A stretch of DNA of 49,946 nucleotides, from the NCBI GenBank assembly GCA_001918935.1, contig MNGW01000030.1, positions 1-49,946 on the forward strand, read 5' to 3'. The stretch comes from Acidobacteriales bacterium 13_1_40CM_3_55_5 (lineage in GTDB: Bacteria > Acidobacteriota > Terriglobia > Terriglobales > Acidobacteriaceae). The position numbers and the translations under genes were made by a program. Below, in pieces: positions 10,781-20,492 of the stretch (position 1 is its first letter; the number at the start of each line of letters is the position of its first letter). The notes below the pieces were generated by a model that saw only the letters and a program-made list of their open reading frames with translations, did no database searches and was not told where the DNA came from.

Positions 10781-12625
10781 TTAGTTATTCTCGTTTCCTG
10801 CGCGCTTCCACGAGACGAGTTCGCCAATCGTTGAGCCGCCTGTGCTGGAGACGGGGTGTTTATAGGCTTCTACCTCGGTGCGTGAAGCTTCTTCGCCCAC
10901 AGCACGAATGCTCAGGCCGACTTTCTTTTCTTCCGGAGTCATCTTGATAATCTTGAAATCGTGCTCCAGTCCAGGCTCGAGATGAATCGGTTGTCCGTTG
11001 GCATCCACGGCTTCCGAGTTGTGACAGAGTCCTTCGATGCCCTCGGCGATCTCTACAAATGCGCCGAAGCTGGCTACGCGCAAAACTTTTCCGTGCCGCA
11101 CATCGCCAACGTGATGCTGCTGGAAGAAAGTTTCCCAAACGTCGGGCTGCAGTTGCTTGACTCCCAAGGACAGGCGCCGCTTGTCGGGTTCGATCGCCAG
11201 CACGATGGCCTTTACGCGATCACCTTTCTTCAGCACCTCTGAGGGGTGCTTAACGCGCTTTGTCCAACTGAGATTGCTTACGTGTACCAGGCCGTCGATA
11301 GCGTCCTCGATCTCGATGAACGCGCCGAAATCGGTCAGGTTGCGTACCTTGCCTTCCACGGTTGCGCCCACTGGGTACTTCTCATGTAACGCGTCCCACG
11401 GATTGCTGGCCAATTGCCGCATGCCGAGCGAGATGCGCCGCTCTTGCGGATTGACGCTGAGCACCACGCAATCCACCTGATCCCCAACGTTCACTAACTT
11501 GGAGGGATGCTTCATTCGCTTGGACCAGGTCATCTCGCTGACGTGCACCAGTCCCTCAATGCCTTGCTCGAGCTCGACAAAGGCGCCATAGTCGGTGACG
11601 CTGATCACCCTTCCGCTTACGTGAGCACCGACCGGATATCGGTGTGACGCGTCCAGCCACGGATCCGGGGTGAGCTGTTTGAATCCCAGCGAAACGCGCT
11701 GCTTGTCTTTATCGAATTTGAGCACCTTGACTTGAATCTGATCGCCTACATTCACCAGGTCTCGTGGATGTGTTAGCCGCCCCCAGGACATATCGGTGAT
11801 ATGCAGCAGGCCGTCGATTCCGCCCAAGTCCACGAATGCTCCATATTCGGTCAGATTCTTAACAACGCCGGTGAGCACGGCACCTTCCTCGAGGTGTTCC
11901 AGAGTTTTGGAGCGCTTTTCCGTTTGCTCTTCTTCCAGCACCTGCTTGCGCGACACAACTATGTTGCCGCGTTTCTTGTTGAGCTTAATGATCGCCACTT
12001 CAAGTTTTTGTCCCTTGGCGGCATCCAGATTACGAACCGGCCGGAGATCCGTCTGGGAACCGGGCAGGAAAGCCTTGGCCCCGAGAATGTCCACTGTGAG
12101 ACCGCCCTTGATGCGTTCGACCACGGTAGCCTGGATGGGCTTTTTCTCGTTATAAGCCTTCTCAATTTCGTCCCAGGCACGCAGGCGTTGAGCCTTCTGG
12201 TGGGAAAGGTTGATGTAGCCTTCCTCGGTCTCGCCTTTATCGCGCATCACATCAATTTCGTCACCCGGCTGGAACTTGGGTTTGCCCTCGTGATCCAACA
12301 CTTCAGCCAGGGGCAGCATGCCCTCAGACTTGGCGCCGATGTCCACGACGACGTTGGTCGCGGTAAGCTTCAGGACTGTGCCCTTGAGAACGTTGTCTTC
12401 GCTGGCGGCTTCTTCACTTTCCGTGGTGAAGGTTTCCAGGGCCGAAGCAAAATCTTCGGTGGTGGCGATGGTTGCTGGTTTCTCGTCGTGATGCTGAGCC
12501 ATTTCGGGCTGTTGACGGGGAGTGGCGGATTCTGGAGCCGAGTCCTCAGGAGATGCCGTGCTGCGCTCGGCAAGGCTTGTCGAGCTCGAGGAGTCCTGGG
12601 AGTGGGCGCTGTTGTCGTCGAACAA
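10781..12625 (-). CDS. rpsA: 30S ribosomal protein S1
   Basis: Ribosomal protein S1 binds mRNA and brings it to the 30S subunit. Six S1/OB-fold repeats can be read from about residue 78 to 580. The last four are typical RNA-binding repeats, with phrases such as YGAFVDLGGIDGLLHITDMSW, YGAFVELEQGIEGLVHVSEM and FGAFIEIEDAIDGLVHVSNL. The proposed start is TTG at 12623-12625, preceded by AAGGT about 9 nt upstream. This gives a Ser/Ala-rich, low-complexity extension of roughly 70 residues before the first repeat. The first in-frame ATG is at 12502 and would remove 41 residues. A strong sigma-70-type promoter is present upstream. The gene faces the divergent HIT hydrolase gene. Confidence 0.95.
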   Translation of the reverse strand: MFDDNSAHSQDSSSSTSLAERSTASPEDSAPESATPRQQPEMAQHHDEKPATIATTEDFASALETFTTESEEAASEDNVLKGTVLKLTATNVVVDIGAKSEGMLPLAEVLDHEGKPKFQPGDEIDVMRDKGETEEGYINLSHQKAQRLRAWDEIEKAYNEKKPIQATVVERIKGGLTVDILGAKAFLPGSQTDLRPVRNLDAAKGQKLEVAIIKLNKKRGNIVVSRKQVLEEEQTEKRSKTLEHLEEGAVLTGVVKNLTEYGAFVDLGGIDGLLHITDMSWGRLTHPRDLVNVGDQIQVKVLKFDKDKQRVSLGFKQLTPDPWLDASHRYPVGAHVSGRVISVTDYGAFVELEQGIEGLVHVSEMTWSKRMKHPSKLVNVGDQVDCVVLSVNPQERRISLGMRQLASNPWDALHEKYPVGATVEGKVRNLTDFGAFIEIEDAIDGLVHVSNLSWTKRVKHPSEVLKKGDRVKAIVLAIEPDKRRLSLGVKQLQPDVWETFFQQHHVGDVRHGKVLRVASFGAFVEIAEGIEGLCHNSEAVDANGQPIHLEPGLEHDFKIIKMTPEEKKVGLSIRAVGEEASRTEVEAYKHPVSSTGGSTIGELVSWKRAGNENN

Positions 12626-12967
12626 GATGAGTGACCTTTCTGCGGTATTCTTCGCACATCGTGCGAGACAGATGCGGGTTATTTCGTACGGACAGCTGGC
12701 GTGAGTCTTAGGTTGTGTTGAGCCCGTCCTGGCGAACGAACTAGGACAATCCCAGCGGTCGGACTACTATACGAACCCGCTCCTGACGGCTAACCCCTCG
12801 ACTATAGCAACCGCTTGTAAACAGTGTCAAACACCAACTGAGCTGGTTCGCGAATGCTTCGGAAACCCACCTTTGACCGATGGGCGCTTGGACGCTGAAA
12901 ACACCAAGCACTCGGCTTTCGAGGGCTAAGTTCCGGAAGCGGCTGCCATCTGCTACTCTGCGATGCC
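12626..12967. other. Divergent intergenic region between rpsA and the HIT gene
   Basis: This 342-bp stretch without a supportable gene holds the rpsA promoter and a leader of about 170 nt. The leader could carry S1 autoregulatory RNA structure, but I could not define one. No clear promoter for the HIT gene or tRNA was seen. Confidence 0.6.
12801..12830 (-). promoter_or_regulatory. Sigma-70-type promoter of rpsA
   Basis: On the minus strand, TTGACA (plus coordinates 12825-12830) is followed after 18 bp by TATAGT (12801-12806). This is a near-consensus promoter pointing to rpsA, leaving a 5' leader of about 170 nt. Confidence 0.75.
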
Positions 12968-13456
12968 ATGGACTATCTCTGGACTCCCTGGCGATATGCC
13001 TACGTTACCGGCGCGGAGAAGGTTCCCGGCTGTATTTTTTGCGATTTACCCAAACAAGGCGATGACGCAAAAGCACGCATTGTGTATCGCGGCCAGCAAT
13101 GCTACGTCGTTCTGAATACCTATCCCTACACTCCGGGGCACTCCATGATCGTTCCTTTTGCCCATCTCGATGAGCTGCAGAAACTGCCGGTCGCAGCCGC
13201 ACACGAGATGATGGATCTTTCGCAGAAGATGGAACATTTACTCCGTGCCCTCTATGCACCAGACGGAATCAACCTGGGGATGAATATCGGTAAAGCCGCA
13301 GGGGCGGGGGTGGCAGGACACATTCACATGCACGCGCTGCCGCGCTGGGTGGCGGACTCGAATTTTGTTTCGGTGATCGGCGAAACTCGAATATTGCCGG
13401 AAACTCTGGAGATGACTTACGACAGGATTAAAAAGGCGATGGCAACCCAGTTTTAA
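12968..13456 (+). CDS. HIT-family nucleotide hydrolase/phosphorylase
   Basis: This 162-residue cytoplasmic histidine-triad protein carries the active motif HIHMH at residues 118-122, within GAGVAGHIHMHALPRW. The N-terminus has WTPWRYAYV and a CIFC zinc-type pair at residues 22-25, typical of the branch related to diadenosine tetraphosphate (Ap4A) phosphorylases and HIT-domain hydrolases. The core strand NTYPYTPGHSMIVPFAH is well conserved. Likely substrates are dinucleoside polyphosphates or AMP conjugates, but specificity cannot be set from the sequence. It lies divergent from rpsA and convergent with ligA. Confidence 0.92.
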   Translation: MDYLWTPWRYAYVTGAEKVPGCIFCDLPKQGDDAKARIVYRGQQCYVVLNTYPYTPGHSMIVPFAHLDELQKLPVAAAHEMMDLSQKMEHLLRALYAPDGINLGMNIGKAAGAGVAGHIHMHALPRWVADSNFVSVIGETRILPETLEMTYDRIKKAMATQF

Positions 13457-13480
13457 GCGGTAAATCTTATCGTCCTGACG

Positions 13481-15586
<2,106 letters not shown>

Positions 15587-15658
15587 CTAATGCCATATTT
15601 CTTGAGGGTTACATCGCGCCGCAGCCCCCGGGTACAATAAACTGTTACGTCAGGGGCC

Positions 15659-15686
15659 GCGGTCCCGTTGGTGTGACAGGGACCGC
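15659..15686 (+). promoter_or_regulatory. Hairpin in the queD leader
   Basis: GCGGTCCC (15659-15666) and GGGACCGC (15679-15686) form a perfect 8-bp stem with a 12-nt loop. It ends 4 nt before the purine-rich AGGGG (15691-15695) that precedes the queD ATG. A candidate -10 (TACAAT) lies at 15633-15638. Its place next to the ribosome site suggests translational control, but it does not match the preQ1 riboswitch classes I know. Confidence 0.4.
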
Positions 15687-15697
15687 CAAGAGGGGTC

Positions 15698-16075
15698 ATG
15701 TTCGAAGTCACCGTCGAAGATTCTTTTGCCGCTGGGCATTACCTGCGCAACTACAAGGGCAAGTGCGAGAATCCGCACGGGCACAACTACAAGGTGAGGG
15801 TCACGCTTGCCGGTAAAGAGTTGGATAAGGCCGGTCTGCTGCTCGATTTCAAAGAGCTGCGCGAGGTGATGAAAGATGTGATTGATCGGCTCGATCATCA
15901 AATGATCAATGATTTGGAGCCTTTCACCGCATTAAATCCCTCGGCTGAAAATCTGGCCAAATATTTCTACGATCAGGCCAACCTGAAACTGGATCAGGTT
16001 AGCCGGGGCCGGGTGCGGGTAAAGAACGTCACCGTCTATGAGACCGACACCACAACCGCAACTTATTCGGATTGA
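15698..16075 (+). CDS. queD: 6-carboxytetrahydropterin synthase
   Basis: QueD converts 7,8-dihydroneopterin triphosphate to 6-carboxy-5,6,7,8-tetrahydropterin, the second step toward preQ0 and queuosine. The zinc ligands are visible as H14 in FAAGHYL and H27/H29 in NPHGHNY, with the catalytic Cys at residue 23 (GKCENPHGHNY). The other active-site residues occur in LLLDFKELREV, DHQMIND and YETDTTTATY. The length of 125 residues is normal. It is the first gene of a queD-queE-queC cluster; the queE start follows 8 nt after its stop. Confidence 0.95.
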   Translation: MFEVTVEDSFAAGHYLRNYKGKCENPHGHNYKVRVTLAGKELDKAGLLLDFKELREVMKDVIDRLDHQMINDLEPFTALNPSAENLAKYFYDQANLKLDQVSRGRVRVKNVTVYETDTTTATYSD

Positions 16076-16083
16076 GTCCAGTC

Positions 16084-16767
16084 ATGCAGATTACTGAAAT
16101 TTATAAATCAATCCAGGGTGAGTCCACGCATGCGGGTTTGCCATGCGTTTTCGTCCGGCTTACGGGATGTAACCTAAGGTGCTCCTGGTGCGACAGCGAG
16201 TACACCTTCACCGGTGGACGCCGCATGGCGCTCGATGAGGTCCTGGAAGAAGTGGAACGATTGAGCCCGGACGGCGGGCTAGTCGAGATCACTGGTGGTG
16301 AACCCATGCTGCAGGAGCGCGAGGCGATTCCCTTGATGCAGCGCCTACTCGATGCGGGTTATACGGTGCTGCTTGAAACCAGCGGTGAGCGTCCGTTGGC
16401 AGGTGTGCCGCCCGGGGTGATAAAGATCGTGGATGTGAAATGCCCAAACTCCGGCGAGCCCGAGACTTTTTATATGGAAAATCTGGACACATTAGGATTG
16501 CAGGACGAAGTGAAATTTGTGCTCAGTGATCGGAGCGATTATGAGTTCGCCCGCAATTTCGTGGAGCGTCACGCCCTGGACCGGCGCGTCAATGCTGTTC
16601 TTTTTTCGCCGGCTTTCCGCAAGGACGCAGAGGGGGACAGAGATTGTTCGCATTGTCTCCTGGATCCGCGTGAACTCGCCGAGTGGATGTTGGAGGACAA
16701 TTCGACGGCCCGGTTAGGGCTCCAAATCCATAAGTTCATCTGGGATCCAGCGCTGAAGGGCGTTTAG
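16084..16767 (+). CDS. queE: 7-carboxy-7-deazaguanine synthase (radical SAM)
   Basis: QueE is a radical S-adenosylmethionine enzyme that contracts 6-carboxytetrahydropterin to 7-carboxy-7-deazaguanine. The cluster motif is C29xxxC33xxC36 (TGCNLRCSWCDSEY). The SAM-binding segment follows as VEITGGEPMLQ and LLETSGERPL. The N-terminus MQITEIYKSIQGES is the classical start of the family, which supports ATG 16084 over an upstream TTG at 16072 that would overlap the queD stop. The enzyme acts between QueD and QueC in the pathway. A 320-bp gap with a palindromic element separates it from queC. Confidence 0.96.
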   Translation: MQITEIYKSIQGESTHAGLPCVFVRLTGCNLRCSWCDSEYTFTGGRRMALDEVLEEVERLSPDGGLVEITGGEPMLQEREAIPLMQRLLDAGYTVLLETSGERPLAGVPPGVIKIVDVKCPNSGEPETFYMENLDTLGLQDEVKFVLSDRSDYEFARNFVERHALDRRVNAVLFSPAFRKDAEGDRDCSHCLLDPRELAEWMLEDNSTARLGLQIHKFIWDPALKGV

Positions 16768-16829
16768 AGCCCAAGGCGGAATGAAGAAAAGAAATGGCAG
16801 AAGTCAGAATGCGCAGGTCAGAATTCGGA

Positions 16830-17016
16830 AAGTCAGAAGCACTGTGGAAGAGCGGCGCTTTAGCGCCGCGTCTGGCGACTTTAAATGGGGCTTTAGCCCT
16901 TGTGGAGGTGGTTGCGCCCGCGTGACACTACAAAGGCGACCACCAGGGCTAAAGCCCATCGTTGCTCCTTCGTAACGCGGCCCTGAAGGGCCGCTCTTCC
17001 ACGGTGCTACTGACTT
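16830..17016. repeat. MITE-like element with long imperfect inverted repeats
   Basis: The left arm AAGTCAGAAGCACTGTGGAA (from 16830, continuing through AGAGCGGCGCTTTAGCGCCG) is the imperfect reverse complement of the right arm at about 16974-17016. The arms are about 45 bp long. Each arm itself contains a palindrome: GCGGCGCTTTAGCGCCGC on the left and GCGGCCCTGAAGGGCCGC on the right. A second inner pair, GGGCTTTAGCCC and GGGCTAAAGCCC, is nested inside. No coding sequence lies within. The form resembles a small non-autonomous element or a REP-type palindromic cluster. Confidence 0.75.
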
Positions 17017-17042
17017 TTGACCTCTGAGTTCGTTAGTCTCAG

Positions 17043-17089
17043 GCATCTAAACTTACGCATCTAAACATGAGGCTGACCCGCATCTAAAC
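17043..17089 (+). repeat. Triple GCATCTAAAC repeat in the queC leader, with a six-codon mini-ORF
   Basis: GCATCTAAAC occurs at 17043-17052, 17057-17066 and 17080-17089. The last two copies are each followed by ATGAG; the third ATG is the queC start. The ATG at 17067 opens a six-codon frame (MRLTRI, stop TAA 17085-17087) ending 2 nt before queC. No standard Shine-Dalgarno precedes queC. Confidence 0.6.
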
Positions 17090-17779
17090 ATGAGAGACGG
17101 CAAACACCGCGCGGTTGTCCTGCTTAGCGGTGGCATGGATTCCTGCGTATGTGCCGCGTTGGCCAGACGGGACTACGCAACGGCGGCCGTCCACATCAGT
17201 TATGGACAAAGGACGGAACAACGCGAGCGCCTGGCATTTGACCGGGTCTGTGAGCGGTTAGGGATTTCCGATCGGCTGGTTGCACGCAATGAGGCGCTGC
17301 GGGCAGTGGGCGGCTCGGCCTTGACCGATCCTCGGATTGCAGTTCCCGAGGCGGCAGAAATCGGACGGGAAGTGCCAGTCACATATGTGCCGTTCCGCAA
17401 TGCGCACCTTTTGGCTGTGGCGGTAAGTTGGGCGGAGGTACTGGGCGCGGAGAAAATATATATCGGTGCGGTAGAGCAGGACAGCTCGGGATATCCCGAT
17501 TGCCGCCCGGCCTACTATCGGGCGTACAACGAAGTCATAAAGGCGGGCACGAAAGAAGGACGAATTGAGATCGTCACTCCGCTAATCGGCATGCGGAAGA
17601 GTGAGATTGTCAGGCTCGGTCTTGAATTGAACGCGCCCTTCGATTTAACGTGGTCTTGTTATAGCCGGGAAGACAGCGCCTGCGGCGTGTGCGATAGTTG
17701 CGTGCTGCGACTTCAGGCCTTTCATCAAGTTGGCGCGGCGGACCCGATTCCTTATGCCGAGCTTGTCCAGAGAGCTTGA
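17090..17779 (+). CDS. queC: 7-cyano-7-deazaguanine (preQ0) synthase
   Basis: QueC uses ATP and ammonia to turn 7-carboxy-7-deazaguanine into preQ0, the common precursor of queuosine and archaeosine-type bases. The PP-loop ATP-binding motif SGGMDS is at residues 13-18. A four-cysteine zinc site closes the protein: C190, C198, C201 and C204 (SCYSREDSACGVCDSC). The central VPFRNAHLLAVAVSWAE and GAVEQDSSGYPDCRP match the family. The length of 229 residues is normal. QueF and the queuosine-inserting enzymes are not in this window. Confidence 0.96.
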   Translation: MRDGKHRAVVLLSGGMDSCVCAALARRDYATAAVHISYGQRTEQRERLAFDRVCERLGISDRLVARNEALRAVGGSALTDPRIAVPEAAEIGREVPVTYVPFRNAHLLAVAVSWAEVLGAEKIYIGAVEQDSSGYPDCRPAYYRAYNEVIKAGTKEGRIEIVTPLIGMRKSEIVRLGLELNAPFDLTWSCYSREDSACGVCDSCVLRLQAFHQVGAADPIPYAELVQRA

Positions 17780-17800
17780 CTGGAATTTTTGTTTTTTTTC
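17766..17800 (+). terminator. Weak terminator-like structure at the queC stop
   Basis: A short TCCAG/CTGGA stem (17766-17770 with 17780-17784) is followed by a long T-rich run, ATTTTTGTTTTTTTT. The stem is weak and spans the queC stop codon, so termination is plausible but unproven. Confidence 0.35.
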
Positions 17801-17873
17801 AATAATTTCTTTTGACCCGAAATAGTCTGCGGGAAAGTTGAAAATCGTAATCAGGTTCAGTGCGGAGGCCAAA

Positions 17874-19010
17874 ATGAAGCAAAAAGTTGCTGTCCTGATG
17901 CTGTTCGCGCTTGCGACAGCATTATTTACAACCCCAGCCTTTACCCAGACCACGGGCACTGTAAAGGGCGTGTGCAAGGATCTTGAAGGAAAACCAATCA
18001 CCGGAGCTGTCGTCCAGCTTACGAGCCAGGAAACTGGCCGCAAGTACGAAATAAAAACCAACAACAATGGTGAGTATTTTTCCCTGGGTATTTCGCCCGG
18101 AAAATACACCGTCGCGCTTCTGAAGGACGGCAAAGAACTGTTCCACTACGGAAATGTTCCTGTGGGTTTGGATGAAGTTACGATTGACTTTGACTTGAAA
18201 AAGGAACAAGCCCAGGGAGCGCAGCAGCAGGGCGTGAGTCCAGAGCAGCAGAAGAAGATCCAGGAGCAACAGGAAAAAGCGGCAAAAGAAACGAACACTG
18301 TCAAGGCGCTAAACGAGAAGCTTGCAGCTGCCACGCAAGCATCGACGGCTGGCGATTATGAGACGGCGATTAAGGTTCTGACAGAAGCCACACAGACGGA
18401 CGCCACACGAGATCTGCTGTGGTTCAAGTTGGCTGATGCTTATCGTGCGTCGGCCCCCAAGCAAACCGATCTCGCGGAAAGGACTAAACGCTTGGAGACC
18501 GCAATCTCCGATTATCAGAAGGCCATCGATCTGAAGCAGAAAGCTATGGAAGCCGCTCCCAAGACTCAGGATGCCAACAAACAGCTTGCCGCCTATTACA
18601 ACAATCTAGGCGACGCCTACGCCAGGGCTGGCAAGGGCGAGGAGGCGACGAAAGCTCTTTCGCAGGCGGCGCAGTTGGATCCTCCGAATGCTGCCATGTA
18701 CTACTTCAACCTTGGCGCAGTGTTGACCAATGTCGGCAAGGTGGATGATGCGATTGCCGCCTTCGACAAAGCCATTGCCGCTGATCCCAACCGTGCCGAT
18801 GCCTACTACTTCAAAGGCGTGAATCTGATGGGAAAGGCCACCCTCAAGGGCGATAAGATGGTTGCGCCAGATGGAACTTCTGAAGCTTTCAATAAGTATC
18901 TGGAACTTCAACCCACGGGTCAGTTTGCTGAACCCGCGAAGCAGATGTTGGCCAGCATCGGAGCTACGGTGGAAACCAGCTTCGGGAAGAAGAAGAGCTC
19001 GAAAAAGTAG
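17874..19010 (+). CDS. Exported TPR protein with N-terminal carboxypeptidase-regulatory-like domain
   Basis: This is an exported protein of about 378 residues. A signal peptide (QKVAVLMLFALATALFTTPA) is followed by a carboxypeptidase-regulatory-like beta domain (VKGVCKDLEGKPITGAVVQL, then NNNGEYFSLGISPGKYTV). A Gln/Glu-rich, probably coiled-coil linker comes next (PEQQKKIQEQQEKAAKE), then several TPR units, including AAYYNNLGDAYARAGKGEEA and YYFNLGAVLTNVGKVDDAI. The start at 17874 is supported by GGAGG at 17864-17868, 5 nt upstream. A longer in-frame reading from 17838 lacks such a site. It probably acts as a periplasmic scaffold or binding protein; no catalytic motif is visible. Confidence 0.88.
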   Translation: MKQKVAVLMLFALATALFTTPAFTQTTGTVKGVCKDLEGKPITGAVVQLTSQETGRKYEIKTNNNGEYFSLGISPGKYTVALLKDGKELFHYGNVPVGLDEVTIDFDLKKEQAQGAQQQGVSPEQQKKIQEQQEKAAKETNTVKALNEKLAAATQASTAGDYETAIKVLTEATQTDATRDLLWFKLADAYRASAPKQTDLAERTKRLETAISDYQKAIDLKQKAMEAAPKTQDANKQLAAYYNNLGDAYARAGKGEEATKALSQAAQLDPPNAAMYYFNLGAVLTNVGKVDDAIAAFDKAIAADPNRADAYYFKGVNLMGKATLKGDKMVAPDGTSEAFNKYLELQPTGQFAEPAKQMLASIGATVETSFGKKKSSKK

Positions 19011-19054
19011 AAACAGCGTTTGAAGAGCAGATTCTGTACTGTGATCCGAATCCA

Positions 19055-19079
19055 GGCGGCCTCCGGGCCGCCTTTTTTC
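19055..19079 (+). terminator. Rho-independent terminator
   Basis: GGCGGCC (19055-19061) pairs with GGCCGCC (19066-19072) around a TCCG tetraloop, followed by TTTTTT. It ends the TPR gene transcript. Confidence 0.92.
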
Positions 19080-19256
19080 TCCTACACGCTCTATCCCCGC
19101 GCCCTCATTACCAAGGTCTATGCACTTGCCGTTCTTCGTAGGAACGCCCACTTTCTTTGGCTAAAGTAGAGGATTGGTAGGGCAGTGCATCGCCACGAGC
19201 CGTGGTGTGATTTCCGGCTGTTCCTGCGTCTTTGTGGCGCACTCTCAATCCGAATT

Positions 19257-20399
19257 ATGGCAGCGACTGGCAGTGCTCCAAGAACCATAGCGCTCGATCC
19301 GCCTTCTGGCAAAGGCTCGGTGGCGACGCAGGCCCTGCTGTCGGCCATGCTCCGGGCTGACGATCAGATCAGCCAGCTGATTTTTTCGCCGGGACGTCCG
19401 CCGCAAATCGAGGTGTCCGGACAACTGGTGGCGGTTCTGGCTCCGGGACTTGAAGTGCTGAGTGCCGATGATACCAGGCGTTTTGCTTCCGACCTGATCG
19501 GGCAAAATAAGCGGGCAATCACCATGCTGCAGGAGCAGGGTTCGTGCGATGTCTCCTTCGGTCTGCCGGGGGTGGCGCGCTTCCGGGTGAACGTGTTTCT
19601 ACAGCGTGGTAGTTGTGCGGTGGTGATGAGGGTCATGCCAGGCACAATTCCTGATTTCGCCTGGCTGGGGCTGCCTGCGCATCTGGGAGACGTAGTCAAA
19701 CTTCGCGACGGGATGGTGTTGGTGACCGGCGCCCGGGGTTCCGGAAAATCCTCAATACTGGCTGCGCTTCTGGACTGCATCAACGAAAATCGCACTTGCC
19801 ATATTCTGACCATCGAAGACCCAATCGAATTTTTGTACACACACAAACGAGCAACCATTCACCAACGGGAACTGCACAGCGATGCGCCTAGCTTCCCGTT
19901 GGCGTTGAGTGCCGCGATGCATCAGGCACCCAAGGTCATCCTGATAAGCGAGCTGCGCGATCATGAAACTATGGAAATGGCGCTCGAAGCCGCCGAAACC
20001 GGACACCTGGTGCTCTCCAGCGTGAATAGCGTCAGTGCCGCGAAGGCGGTGGAGCGCATAGTGAATACGTTCGCGACGACAAAACAGGCTGCAACGCGAA
20101 GCCGTTTGGCCAAAGTTCTCCGCTACATTATCTGCCGCAAGCTCGTCCCGCGGACAGACAGCAGCGGCCGAATGGCAGTTGCGGAGATTCTTAAAGGAAA
20201 CTCGCGCGTTCGTGAGTCCGAAGAGGATAACCAGGCCATCCAGCCGGTTCCTGAAATGCCCAATGAAAAATCTGCCGATGGCGCACAGTATTTTGACGTA
20301 GAGATCGAAAAACTGGTCCGAGCCGGGGTAGTGGACTTAACCATAGCCCTGGCATGCGCTACTGATCCACAGCAGTTGCAGAAGAGACTGGCGAAATGA
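19257..20399 (+). CDS. PilT-like secretion ATPase, divergent
   Basis: This protein of about 380 residues belongs to the PilT/GspE secretion-ATPase superfamily, whose members power type IV pilus retraction. The Walker A motif is GARGSGKSS and the Asp box is ILTIEDPIEFL. The Walker B region reads VILISELRDHETMEMALEAA, keeping the catalytic Glu. The His box is altered: AETGHLVLSSVNS instead of the usual ...GHLVFGTLHTNS, so its second histidine is lost. No pilus genes surround it. I place the start at ATG 19257, because the 24 residues before it (from 19185) look non-coding. There is no strong Shine-Dalgarno at either site. It may be a regulatory or specialised paralogue. Confidence 0.85.
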   Translation: MAATGSAPRTIALDPPSGKGSVATQALLSAMLRADDQISQLIFSPGRPPQIEVSGQLVAVLAPGLEVLSADDTRRFASDLIGQNKRAITMLQEQGSCDVSFGLPGVARFRVNVFLQRGSCAVVMRVMPGTIPDFAWLGLPAHLGDVVKLRDGMVLVTGARGSGKSSILAALLDCINENRTCHILTIEDPIEFLYTHKRATIHQRELHSDAPSFPLALSAAMHQAPKVILISELRDHETMEMALEAAETGHLVLSSVNSVSAAKAVERIVNTFATTKQAATRSRLAKVLRYIICRKLVPRTDSSGRMAVAEILKGNSRVRESEEDNQAIQPVPEMPNEKSADGAQYFDVEIEKLVRAGVVDLTIALACATDPQQLQKRLAK

Positions 20400-20492
20400 G
20401 CAATTGTTGATTTAGATGGTTGCCCTCCCGCTGGCAAGCAAGGCGCAAAAACAGTAATCGAAACTTCTGTCTTCTCCCGTATCATTTCCGGT

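Larger units (their letters stand above)
16768..17089. other. queE-queC intergenic region
   Basis: These 322 bp hold no gene. They contain a purine-rich stretch with three GTCAGAA copies (about 16803-16838), a 187-bp inverted-repeat element (16830-17016), and a triple GCATCTAAAC repeat just before queC (17043-17089). Confidence 0.8.

Noticed and set aside
11801-12634. Plus-strand open frame of 277 codons opposite rpsA
   Set aside because: Shadow of S1 repeats; the repetitive translation mirrors the S1 domains and has no ribosome site.
20400-20492. Moco riboswitch ahead of moeA
   Set aside because: The 93-bp spacer is too short for the known Moco motif and shows no matching stems.
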